From Lunatibacter salilacus (lineage in GTDB: Bacteria > Bacteroidota > Bacteroidia > Cytophagales > Cyclobacteriaceae): a stretch of 64,000 nt of DNA. This document shows positions 44,101-52,527 of the stretch, piece after piece (the stretch's first letter is position 1; every line of letters begins with the position of its first letter). The translations under genes were made by a program, and so were the position numbers. The DNA lies in contig NZ_VOLC01000023.1 of the NCBI RefSeq assembly GCF_009797935.1, forward strand, positions 45,208-109,207, read 5' to 3'. The notes below the pieces were generated by a model that had not been told where the DNA came from, searched no databases, and worked only from the letters and a program-made list of their open reading frames with translations.

Positions 44101-47100
44101 AGAAAATTGCCCTGCAATGGCGAGTGGAAAATATAGGTACGGCAAAAACTGAATCAATATCTTGGTTTGATGAAATCTATTTATCAAAAGAAGAAGAATT
44201 CACTCCGAACCAGGCACAAATGCTGAAAAGGGTTACTGTCCGGGAAACATTGGAACCGGGTCAAAGCTACACCAAAGCCGATTCCATAACCCTGCCCAGG
44301 GGAATTGACGGCAGGTATTTCCTATATGTTCACACAAACAGCCGTGAAAATGTTTTTGAACCTCAGTTCAACAATATTTCCAGAAGCGATAGTCTGGATG
44401 TGAGGTTACTACCCCCACCTGATTTGATTGTAAGTAAAATAGAAGTTCGTGAAACCGCATCCAACAATGAATCAATTTCCGTGTTTTGGGAAGTGGAAAA
44501 CCAAGGCCCTGGGGCCATAGGAAAAAGTACATGGGCAGATAGGTTGTATTTGTCAGCCTCTCCAGATGGAACTTCCGCATTGATTTCATTGGGGGATTTC
44601 ACGTATAGGGGAACTTTGGAACCGGGTGCCAACTACCAGCAGCAGGCAAGTGTAGTTATTCCGGCTTCGATCAAAGGACCCTTTTACCTGATGGTTTATA
44701 CAGACATATATAATACTATTTACGAGTATACCTATGAAGACAATAATACCCGATTAAGTACAACCCCTATTCAAGTGTTAGTGCCAGACCTTACAATTAC
44801 GGAAATCAATCCACCGGAGAAAGCCATGTCTGGGCAGTTGTTGTCCGTAAACTGGACTGTCGCAAATATCGGTGAAGGATCCGTAGTCAATAGAAGATGG
44901 AGGGAGGCGGTCTATCTTTCTACCACCCGGGAATTGACCTTTGGTGCGATACCGCTGGGAACCTTGGATGTTCAAAATTCCATGCTTCCAGGATCTACCG
45001 TAATCCGAAACTTAGAATCCAGATTGCCGGATGGAATAGAAGGAATGTATTATGTAATTGTTGTTACTGATCTATCTAACCAGATTTTTGAGGATGGCAG
45101 GGAGAGCAACAATACGGTGGCTAGCATTCAGCCAGTTGAGATTGAACTTTCCCCATGGGTTGATTTGGCTGTGACAGTAGTGGAAGTTCCTGGATTTTCA
45201 CTTGCTGGGTTGCCCATTTCATTAAATTACACAGTCCAAAACCAGGGCAGCAAAGATGCTGAGGGAACAGTGTGGACCGACCGTATTTACATTTCCCTGG
45301 ATTCGGTTTGGAATCAGAGTACCGCTCATTTTCTCGGAGAAATAAACAGGTCTCAAGGCTTGGCAGTGGATGGAGAGTACAGCGTCCAAACTCAAGTAAC
45401 ACTTCCCCTTCTTTCCAGATTTGGGTCCAATATTCACGATGCAAACGGATATGTCTATGTGTTTACGGATGCCCAGAATGCGGTATATGAATTTACAGAT
45501 AAAGATAATAACGTAGGCAAAAGTAACGCCATTTACCTTACCAACCCTCCACCAGTGAATCTAAGGATGGACCAGGTAAGCTCAAACAAACGCAGTCTGA
45601 AATCCGGGGAATCCTTAAGGGTAAGTTGGTCGGTAAGCAATACGGGCAATGCTACCAATATATGGAATTCTGGTCCTTGGTATGATGGTATTTTTCTTTC
45701 CACAGATTCCATATGGGATTCACAGGATATTTATGTTGCCCAGCAAATGATAAACGGGCCAATCTCGGATGGAGGCAGCTACGAAAGTAGCCTTAGTTTC
45801 CGATTGCCAAATGGGGTATTTGGGGAATTTTATTTATTGGTCGTTGCGGATTTCCGTAACCTTAACAATGACGCAAACCTTGCTGACAATTTCCGCTATC
45901 TACCGGTACTGAACCAACAGGGCGAGCCGGTCAGGCAGCTTCCAATTTCCATTGATCTATCCGCCTCTCCGGACTTGGTGGTCGAGAAGTTCGAAACACC
46001 GATATTGGCTGTTTCGGGGCAACCTATCACGGTCCATTGGGAGGTGTCCAACGAGGGGGACACTGTTACGACCGCTAATTCCTGGTCCGATCGGTTTTAC
46101 CTTTCCACCAACTTTATTATTGACGGAGGTGACCGGGTTATTGGTTCTAAAGTACAGCAAAGAGTTTTGGGCATAGGAGAGATTTATCAGGATAGTCTTC
46201 AGTTAGCAATACCATCGGATGCGGAAGGTAACTACGTCATACTTTTAAGAACGGATGATAGCAATACCATGTATGAGCATAATGGTAAAAGCAACAATGT
46301 GTTATTCCGTCAGATCTTAGTCAGTAAGGCTGACCCATCCGATTTGATTATTAGTGCCATAACTTGTCCGGATACCCTTGTGGCTGGAGACCCCGTATCC
46401 GTTTCCTATCAAATTCAGAATATTGGAGAAAATATAGCGGCTGGCTTTACCAGCGAGGCGGTTTATTTTTCAATCGACAGCCTTTTGGATGTTACCGATA
46501 TCCGGCTTGGGATAGTTGAGGGTAATATCCAGCTTGGACCTATGGCCGAGGCGACTAGAAGCCTCACCGGATTTGCCAACAACCTCACCCCAGGATCCTA
46601 TTATTTGTTGGTACAGGCGGATATTAGAAACAATATAAACGAAACGGACAAAGAAAACAACGTAGGCCAACGGCTAGGTATGGTAGAAGTAGTTGTTCCC
46701 CAATTAGTTTTGGGAGAAGAAAGGATCGATTCCCTTGTCAATGGACTGAGAAAGTATTACAGGGTACACGTACCTGATTCATTGGAAAAGGAAACCCTTT
46801 TAGTGGAATTAATGGGATCAGATGAAGCAATTAATAACATGTATTTGAAGTTTGGGGAGGTGCCCAGCCCAGTAGACTATGATCTGAAGTTTGGAAACCC
46901 CTTATCTGGAGATCAGGAAATTATAGTGGAAGAAATGGTACCCGGTGACTATTTTATACTGATAACCGGACAAAATAAAGTGGCACCAAGCCAAACGATA
47001 GGTATCAAGGCAAGTATTGTTCCCTTTGAGCTGAGAGCAGTGGATTCATCAATCGGAGGTAATTCGGGTATGGTCACTGTAAAGCTGGAGGGAGCGAAAT

Positions 47101-47705
47101 TTACCAGGGATATGGTTGTTAGCCTCGAAAGAAGCGGTGGAAAATCTGTCAAAGCAGCCCGTTTGGAATGGAAAAATTCAATCATTGCCTATGCGACCTT
47201 TGACTTGAATGGGGTGCCGGTAGGGATTTATGATGTCAAGCTTACCAAGGCGGACGGAAACACGGCCATAAGGGAAAACGGTTTCGAAGTGGTACCGGGC
47301 ATCATCAAAGGTTTGACTGTAAGGGCCGGACTGGATAATGGTTCCGGAGGTCAATCAGTCACCAAAGCCTTTGTCTGCTGCGACCGGGAGCTGGATTTTG
47401 ATGGAGTGACGGCTATTGGCGATTATTTGCCGGCCAATACCCGTCCCAACCGTGTGGTATCCATGACCTTTTATATTGAAAATAACAGCAATGTAGATAT
47501 CCCGGTACTTCAAAGGTACTTGGTAAGTATGGATGGTGCCCCCTTAGCGTACATCGTTGCGGAATTGGAGGAAAACAAGCAGGAGCTGTTCCTTGAATTC
47601 AGGGAAACTGATGGACCAGAGCATATCCTAAGGCCAGGGGCCAGAAGCGAAATTACGGTATACAGCCGGGCTGTATTACCCCTAAGGTTCAAAATGATTG
47701 AATAA
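41139..47705 (+). CDS. Giant exported protein with EYF-DPGYG repeats, TIG and CARDB domains
   Basis: 2188 aa, signal peptide at 1-20. Six ~76-aa repeats (residues about 25-470) each begin with EYFx(x)DPGYG and end with a WSTT-type segment. TIG/IPT-like domains follow at about 474-640. Eight CARDB-type domains begin PDLxV/I at about 845, 967, 1093, 1217, 1342, 1473, 1613 and 1734. The C-terminal ~330 residues include a PPC-like beta-sandwich. No T9SS sorting domain is visible. Likely an extracellular adhesin-like scaffold that acts with the adjacent RHS protein. Confidence 0.85.
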   Translation: MRFTWVFLCWYFLPFLSLAQALQRAEYFFDTDPGYGNAVSIPVSNLENGNLEFTANVENLEVGFHTLYLRALGDSGRWSNTIHRKVLVEEFSFSDTVPIQKAEYFFDEDPGYGLGFAIPNVTGTAPQISFVAGLSDLSPGFHNLFIRSQNSNGIWSTTYVKSFLIDRMEVDSQIEIQRIEYFIDDDPGFGNGNPLNLTEGSTENSFVVTTESLSAGFHTLYIRAINSNGSWSTTYSKSFLIDRIGVDQVKKLVRVEYFINDDPGYGMATSIPLNDNLEDGLSFTIPLNDQNPGFKNLYIRSLDGGGNWSTTFTRRFLVEEIPLAVADVDRLEYFFNDDPGFGNGVSVPITSSSEIELNFTADLSELNEGFHQLFVRSKDTEGRWSTTFHKSFYLSALQGLAPDIIFLEYFLNQDPGYGNGIPVPFTPGTSLDIDFTADLSALDSGSHTIYIRAKDFSGAWSVVYLSTFDIGSLPEISGFNPTSGVPGDTVTINGFNFSPLPEENLVKFNNVPVQVSSATTTKLEVEVPTGFFGTVDISVTVNDISVTASEKFQIVRQKPIITSIEPATAVAGDIVTINGDHFGLDPAAIRVTLGGKQAEIVGTSGQSLQFKVPDGIGGLLELNVTVSNIAAEQSVSYTVAAPASNRPPQITASPVVISCLGVDVVVTAEIFDQTNRVQQAILFYREIGSGDWTQTNFQRTTGNTYRAVIPALFITEAGTEYYIEAKDDYQVSSTTPVSSIIKLDEPLLAAPATNLTPVNGMVDLDIPIRFTWMGSPEAVSYDFYLWPSDASKPANPTAANLREMVYIFNNRNIHYGKAYSWQVISKDACTSLPSEIQQITFRKLPDLRVKSVTLPTTALSEDFIEVKWEIENIGEGNTGNTTWFDGVYLSQEPVFDILTADFVKGVVRVKALDSGEAYSQSTTIQLPRGIAGEFYVFIAADRGNRLLEVNVNNNRGFNVSPLQATMRPTPDLAIGPLVVSPRTTFSEQKIALQWRVENIGTAKTESISWFDEIYLSKEEEFTPNQAQMLKRVTVRETLEPGQSYTKADSITLPRGIDGRYFLYVHTNSRENVFEPQFNNISRSDSLDVRLLPPPDLIVSKIEVRETASNNESISVFWEVENQGPGAIGKSTWADRLYLSASPDGTSALISLGDFTYRGTLEPGANYQQQASVVIPASIKGPFYLMVYTDIYNTIYEYTYEDNNTRLSTTPIQVLVPDLTITEINPPEKAMSGQLLSVNWTVANIGEGSVVNRRWREAVYLSTTRELTFGAIPLGTLDVQNSMLPGSTVIRNLESRLPDGIEGMYYVIVVTDLSNQIFEDGRESNNTVASIQPVEIELSPWVDLAVTVVEVPGFSLAGLPISLNYTVQNQGSKDAEGTVWTDRIYISLDSVWNQSTAHFLGEINRSQGLAVDGEYSVQTQVTLPLLSRFGSNIHDANGYVYVFTDAQNAVYEFTDKDNNVGKSNAIYLTNPPPVNLRMDQVSSNKRSLKSGESLRVSWSVSNTGNATNIWNSGPWYDGIFLSTDSIWDSQDIYVAQQMINGPISDGGSYESSLSFRLPNGVFGEFYLLVVADFRNLNNDANLADNFRYLPVLNQQGEPVRQLPISIDLSASPDLVVEKFETPILAVSGQPITVHWEVSNEGDTVTTANSWSDRFYLSTNFIIDGGDRVIGSKVQQRVLGIGEIYQDSLQLAIPSDAEGNYVILLRTDDSNTMYEHNGKSNNVLFRQILVSKADPSDLIISAITCPDTLVAGDPVSVSYQIQNIGENIAAGFTSEAVYFSIDSLLDVTDIRLGIVEGNIQLGPMAEATRSLTGFANNLTPGSYYLLVQADIRNNINETDKENNVGQRLGMVEVVVPQLVLGEERIDSLVNGLRKYYRVHVPDSLEKETLLVELMGSDEAINNMYLKFGEVPSPVDYDLKFGNPLSGDQEIIVEEMVPGDYFILITGQNKVAPSQTIGIKASIVPFELRAVDSSIGGNSGMVTVKLEGAKFTRDMVVSLERSGGKSVKAARLEWKNSIIAYATFDLNGVPVGIYDVKLTKADGNTAIRENGFEVVPGIIKGLTVRAGLDNGSGGQSVTKAFVCCDRELDFDGVTAIGDYLPANTRPNRVVSMTFYIENNSNVDIPVLQRYLVSMDGAPLAYIVAELEENKQELFLEFRETDGPEHILRPGARSEITVYSRAVLPLRFKMIE

Positions 47706-47714
47706 AAGCATGCT

Positions 47715-50700
47715 ATGCCGAAACTGAAACATATATTGATATTTTTTCTTTGCCTGATAATCTTGGGTCTTCCATCCATGGGGCAGAATATCACCAAACC
47801 CAATATCATTGGGCCCATGGGGCTGGAGGTAAACAGCTATAGCGGAAGCCTTTTCTACACACGGACCGATCTGTTTATGCCGGGTCGGGGGTTATCGCTG
47901 GATTTTACTTTTTCTTACAGCAACAATTATCGAAGATCGGATTTTGGATTTGGTTTGGGTTTTACCATGCCCTATAACTTGCATTATTATCAGGACAGCA
48001 TTTTTACCGTAGTTGTACGGGCTGATGGGCGTAAGGATAAATACCTCTCCGCCGACGGTCAAACCTATACCCCGCCGACCGGATACTTTGATCGGTTGGA
48101 GAAATACGAGTCCGACAAACTCCGACTGATTACCAAAGATGGTACTACCTACGAGTTTGCGGAGCCATCCCATAAAAAGCTGACCGCAATCAAAGACCGT
48201 TACGGCAATGCCATACAGATTAGCTACACCGATTCTTTTCCCAGCAGCATTACAGATGCCTCTGGAAGAACCATCTCCTTAAAATGGACCAACGGGCATC
48301 TGACGGAATTGACCGATGCCAATGAATCGCCTTCCCGAAGCGTATCCTATTCCTACGACAATGAACGAAACCTCGTGCAGGTTACGGATTTTGAGGGAAA
48401 TGCCACCCGGTACAGGTATGATGCCCCGGGCAATTTAATAGATGTCATAGATCCAAAGGGTAATATTTATAACGTCATCTATAACAAAAACAGGGCGGTG
48501 GAAAAAGTTTGCTCCCCGGTTGCCACCCAAACTTTAGTCTATAACACGGACAGGTTAACGACCTACCTGGTGGAGGAGGGTATTTCCGGAAAGCAAACCA
48601 CGGCGTATCAGTTTGACGACAAGGGCAGGGTGGTGAAAAAGACTGGGAATTGCTGCGGTTATAACCTGACATACAGCTACGATGAAGACAACAATATCGC
48701 CCGGATGACCGATGCCAATGGCAACGAATATACCTATACCTATGACAACCGGGGAAACCAACTGAGCGAAACCGATCCCCTTGGGAATACGAGCCGGGTT
48801 ACGTATGAGGAAATCTATAATCAAGTCACATCCATTACCGATAAAAACGGGAACTGGACTAGTTACGAGTACGATGATAAAGGAAATGTAACCAGCATCA
48901 CCAATGCCGTGCAGGTCGCAGAGTCTTTTACGTACACGGAATTTGGTTACCCAAGTTCGTATACGGACGGAAGAAGCAATTTGGCCCGCTTTGCCTACGA
49001 TGCCCACGGCAATTTGACGGAAACCACCGATCAGGAAGCGGGCGTCACTACGTGGATCTACAATGCCAGAAGCCAATTGGTTTCGTCCACCGACCCGGAG
49101 GGGCATACCACTACGTTTACCTATGACAAGATGGGAAGGATTCTTTCCCGCAAAGACCCCAAAGGCCATGAGCAGCAGTTTGGATATGATGGCAATGGCA
49201 ATTTGGAATGGACGGTAGATGGAAACGGCAACCGGACTGCTTTTTCCTATGATGTGATCAACCGGTTGGTCAGTATTACAGATGCCCAGGGAGGGAAAAT
49301 CACCTACGGCTATGACGGACAGAATAACCGGGTAGCGGAGACCGATCCCAATGGCAACTCCACCTCGATGCTTTACGATAACCTAAACCGGGTAAGTTCT
49401 GTAACCAATGCTGCGGGAGAGGTAACCACTTTTGAGTATGACGGTAACGGGAACCTTTTAAGCACGGGGTTGCCGGGCGGAAATGTTCTTCTACATACCT
49501 ATGACGCAATTAATCGATTGCTGTCCACTGACGATGGCCTAGGCAGTATCGCTTTTTTCGAATATGACAGGGTGGGCAATATACTCAGTGAAACAGATGC
49601 CAACGGAAATACAACCAAATACACCTACGACGCTATCTACCGCCTAAAATCGGTAACCGATCCCATGGGCAATGTAACTGCCTATGAGTATGACGAAAAC
49701 GATAACCAAGTCAGTATCAGGGATGCGATGGACAATACCACCGCTTTTGAATACGACAGGCTGGATCGACTGACCAAAACTACGGATGCGCTGGGCAATG
49801 TCACGGCTTCCGAATACGACAAAAATGGGAACCTGACCAAACTTACAGATGCCAAGAACAATACAACGGAGTACCGATATGACGCTCTTGGAAGACTGAT
49901 CAGCGAGAAATTTGCCGACAACAGCACGGTTGAAATGGAGTATGATGCTGTCGGAAATAGGATTTCCAAAAAAGATGGAAGGGGGCAGGTCACTACATAC
50001 GCCTATGATAAACTCAACCGCCTGACCAAACGAGATTACCCCAACTCTGCCGATGATGAATTTGCCTACGATCCCGGTGGCCGGATGGTCAAGGCCAGCA
50101 ATGCGCATGCCCAACTGGCATTTTCCTACGACCCTGCCAACCGACTAATTAGTGAGGAGCTGAACGGAAAAACGACTGCTTACCGATACGATACCCAAAA
50201 CCGCATTCGGCAAATTATTTATCCTTCCGGCAGGCAAATTACTGAGCAGCGGGATATGCGGGAGCGTATTCAAGGCATCAGTGAGGGCAACAGCTCCATC
50301 GCCCAGATGGAGTATGATCTGGGCAACCGAAAAACCGCACAGCGTTATGGCAACGGCACCTTGGCGGCCTTTCAATACGATAACAACAATCAGGTAACCG
50401 CCATCACCCAGCAACCCAACGGATTCTTGGACTACAGGTACACCTATGACAAAGTAGGCAACCGGGTGACCGAGGAGAAGCGGCAAAACCCGTTGTTGTC
50501 CCAAGTCTATAACTACGATGCCATTTATCGTTTGGTTCAATCCAAGACAGGACAATTGGCCAACCAAAGCATTGCCAGCCCTACCCGGAGCGAAAGCTTT
50601 GACCTGGATGCGGTGGGTAACCGAAGAACCTGGGAGCTAAACGGCACTTCTACAAGTTACCAAACCAATAACGTAAATGCCTATACCCTAGCCGGAAGTA

Positions 50701-51830
50701 CCCCTTGGCAATACGATGGCGACGGTAACCTAACGAATAATGGTACTTTTTCCTTTGCGTATGATGATCGAAACAAACTTGAATCCGTCAACGGCGGAGA
50801 TCTGGCAAGTTATCAATATGATCCCCTAGGTCGGAGAATTAGAAAGCAGGTAGGACAGGAAGTCACCGAATATTATTACGATGGCCAAAGGGTTATCGAG
50901 GAGCATAAAGCTGGCAATATCAGCAGTTATGTTTATGGCACCTGGATAGATGATGTGGTTCGGATGGATAAGTCTGGGGAGGTGTATTACTACCACAAAA
51001 ATGCCCTGGGTTCCGTCACGGCACTTTCCAACCGGGTTGGGCAAGTAGTCGAATACTACGAATACGATCCCTTTGGGGAGGTAACTTTCTTGGACGCAGC
51101 CTTTGGGGAAATTGCGGAATCAACGGTGGATAATCCCTACTTGTTTACCGGAAGAAGGTGGGATAAGGAGATTGGTCTTTATTATTACAGAAACAGACAC
51201 TACGATCCTGTAAATGGCCGCTTTTTGCAGCGGGATCCATTGGGCTATGTGGACGGGATGGGGTTGTATGAGTATGTAATGGGGAATCCGTTGAAGTATT
51301 TGGATCCGTTTGGACGAAAATCAGAATATTCGGGAAATCAATATAATCAAGAGGATTTAGACAATTTAGAGGCAATATCATACATTCCTCACTTACCCGG
51401 TCTTGCTGCGGATATGGCTCTAGCAGGGATCTATTATTCACAGGAAGATTGGGGAAATTTCGGATTGGCTTGCTTGGGAGTATTCCCTTTTATAGGTGAC
51501 GGTGGCAAGTTTCTCTTGAGGCGGTTAAAGGCGGCTAGAGAAGCGAAAAGAGCTGTTAATATTGCCAAAGCAGGGGGAAAACACGCAGGCTTTTACAATA
51601 ACTATGTTAATAGGAGTGCCTCCGAAATAAAGAAAGCAATAAACACTTTACAAAATGGAAAAAGAGGCATAAATGTTCACCTTGATAAGATCGCAAACCC
51701 TTCTAAATATGTTCCGAATTGGAATAATCTTCGTGCTTCTCATCAGCAAAGCTTAATACGAGGGTGGCAAAAGGAGATTACGAATGCGAACGAACAAATT
51801 CAAATACTTAAAGGAATTTTGGGACAATGA
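47715..51830 (+). CDS. Exported RHS-repeat protein with polymorphic toxin C-terminus
   Basis: 1371 aa. Signal peptide at 1-23, a DUF6531-like start (IIGPMGLEVNSYSGSLFYTR), many YD repeats at about 200-1080 and the RHS core (LFTGRRWD near 1141, NGRFLQRDPLGYVDG, YLDPFGRK near 1197). The last ~170 residues are AT-rich; their final part (KHAGFYNNYVNRSASEIKKA, QIQILKGI) resembles a toxin-tip domain I have seen on several polymorphic toxins, but I cannot name its enzyme activity. Its stop overlaps the immunity-like gene (ATGA). Confidence 0.88.
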   Translation: MPKLKHILIFFLCLIILGLPSMGQNITKPNIIGPMGLEVNSYSGSLFYTRTDLFMPGRGLSLDFTFSYSNNYRRSDFGFGLGFTMPYNLHYYQDSIFTVVVRADGRKDKYLSADGQTYTPPTGYFDRLEKYESDKLRLITKDGTTYEFAEPSHKKLTAIKDRYGNAIQISYTDSFPSSITDASGRTISLKWTNGHLTELTDANESPSRSVSYSYDNERNLVQVTDFEGNATRYRYDAPGNLIDVIDPKGNIYNVIYNKNRAVEKVCSPVATQTLVYNTDRLTTYLVEEGISGKQTTAYQFDDKGRVVKKTGNCCGYNLTYSYDEDNNIARMTDANGNEYTYTYDNRGNQLSETDPLGNTSRVTYEEIYNQVTSITDKNGNWTSYEYDDKGNVTSITNAVQVAESFTYTEFGYPSSYTDGRSNLARFAYDAHGNLTETTDQEAGVTTWIYNARSQLVSSTDPEGHTTTFTYDKMGRILSRKDPKGHEQQFGYDGNGNLEWTVDGNGNRTAFSYDVINRLVSITDAQGGKITYGYDGQNNRVAETDPNGNSTSMLYDNLNRVSSVTNAAGEVTTFEYDGNGNLLSTGLPGGNVLLHTYDAINRLLSTDDGLGSIAFFEYDRVGNILSETDANGNTTKYTYDAIYRLKSVTDPMGNVTAYEYDENDNQVSIRDAMDNTTAFEYDRLDRLTKTTDALGNVTASEYDKNGNLTKLTDAKNNTTEYRYDALGRLISEKFADNSTVEMEYDAVGNRISKKDGRGQVTTYAYDKLNRLTKRDYPNSADDEFAYDPGGRMVKASNAHAQLAFSYDPANRLISEELNGKTTAYRYDTQNRIRQIIYPSGRQITEQRDMRERIQGISEGNSSIAQMEYDLGNRKTAQRYGNGTLAAFQYDNNNQVTAITQQPNGFLDYRYTYDKVGNRVTEEKRQNPLLSQVYNYDAIYRLVQSKTGQLANQSIASPTRSESFDLDAVGNRRTWELNGTSTSYQTNNVNAYTLAGSTPWQYDGDGNLTNNGTFSFAYDDRNKLESVNGGDLASYQYDPLGRRIRKQVGQEVTEYYYDGQRVIEEHKAGNISSYVYGTWIDDVVRMDKSGEVYYYHKNALGSVTALSNRVGQVVEYYEYDPFGEVTFLDAAFGEIAESTVDNPYLFTGRRWDKEIGLYYYRNRHYDPVNGRFLQRDPLGYVDGMGLYEYVMGNPLKYLDPFGRKSEYSGNQYNQEDLDNLEAISYIPHLPGLAADMALAGIYYSQEDWGNFGLACLGVFPFIGDGGKFLLRRLKAAREAKRAVNIAKAGGKHAGFYNNYVNRSASEIKKAINTLQNGKRGINVHLDKIANPSKYVPNWNNLRASHQQSLIRGWQKEITNANEQIQILKGILGQ

Positions 51831-52048
51831 CAGCATTGAACTATATAGAAGACAGTTTAAATCAATTGATTGATCAAGCTCTTGAATTAAGAGAAAATGG
51901 TGATAATGAATTTGATAAGGGAAGGCTATACGGGTACTATGAAATTATTTCAAAGTTATTAAACCAGGCTGAGGCATTTGATATAAGTAAAATGCTTTCA
52001 TTAAAAGTTCGTGAATTTAATCCTGAAAGTCTCTTGGACAAGCTCTAA
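51827..52048 (+). CDS. Putative immunity protein for the RHS toxin tip
   Basis: 73 aa, acidic, helical (YIEDSLNQLIDQALELRENG, LLNQAEAFDISKMLSL). It starts inside the last codons of the RHS gene and is AT-rich like the toxin tip. Size, position and charge fit a cognate immunity protein; the specificity is inferred from location only. Confidence 0.65.
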   Translation: MTALNYIEDSLNQLIDQALELRENGDNEFDKGRLYGYYEIISKLLNQAEAFDISKMLSLKVREFNPESLLDKL

Positions 52049-52527
52049 ATAGTTTTAGTTTATGTTAACTTCAAAAAAAGCATATAAACATTATAACATT
52101 GAACGCTTTATTTATTTACTATTAATCATATCCAAGTGTATCTGGTTCTCAAACCTTATTGATATTGAAGAGATAAATCTACTTAGGAAATTGAAAATTC
52201 ATTTTGTTTGGAAACTTGAGTTATTGGCGGTTAAATTCCAATGCTTTCGAAAACTTAGCTGCATTATGACTGTGCTGCTCTACTATAGTTTTTGATACTT
52301 ACTGCTAGAAGAAGCATCGGAGGTTGAAAGTGGAAAAAAAATGAACTTAAAAAATAGAATTGATAGCCATTAGCTGACTAATATCGAGGGTTAAGATCTG
52401 AATTTGCTATCTTATTTGAAACGGTAAAAGCAGTTTGCTAGCTGGTTAAATTAGGTTTGTAATTATTTCGAGCCTAATTCAATTAGTTAAATATACCCTT
52501 TTGAAATGAAAAATTAAGAGCCTGACT
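52049..52527. other. AT-rich intergenic region after the immunity gene
   Basis: About 480 bp. The only long frame (52062-52295) has no coding character. It may hold debris of older toxin/immunity cassettes, which often gather after RHS genes, and must contain the promoter of the next gene. Confidence 0.4.

Noticed and set aside
52062..52295. 77-aa ORF after the immunity gene
   Set aside because: AT-driven composition, no recognisable motif, not coupled to neighbours.
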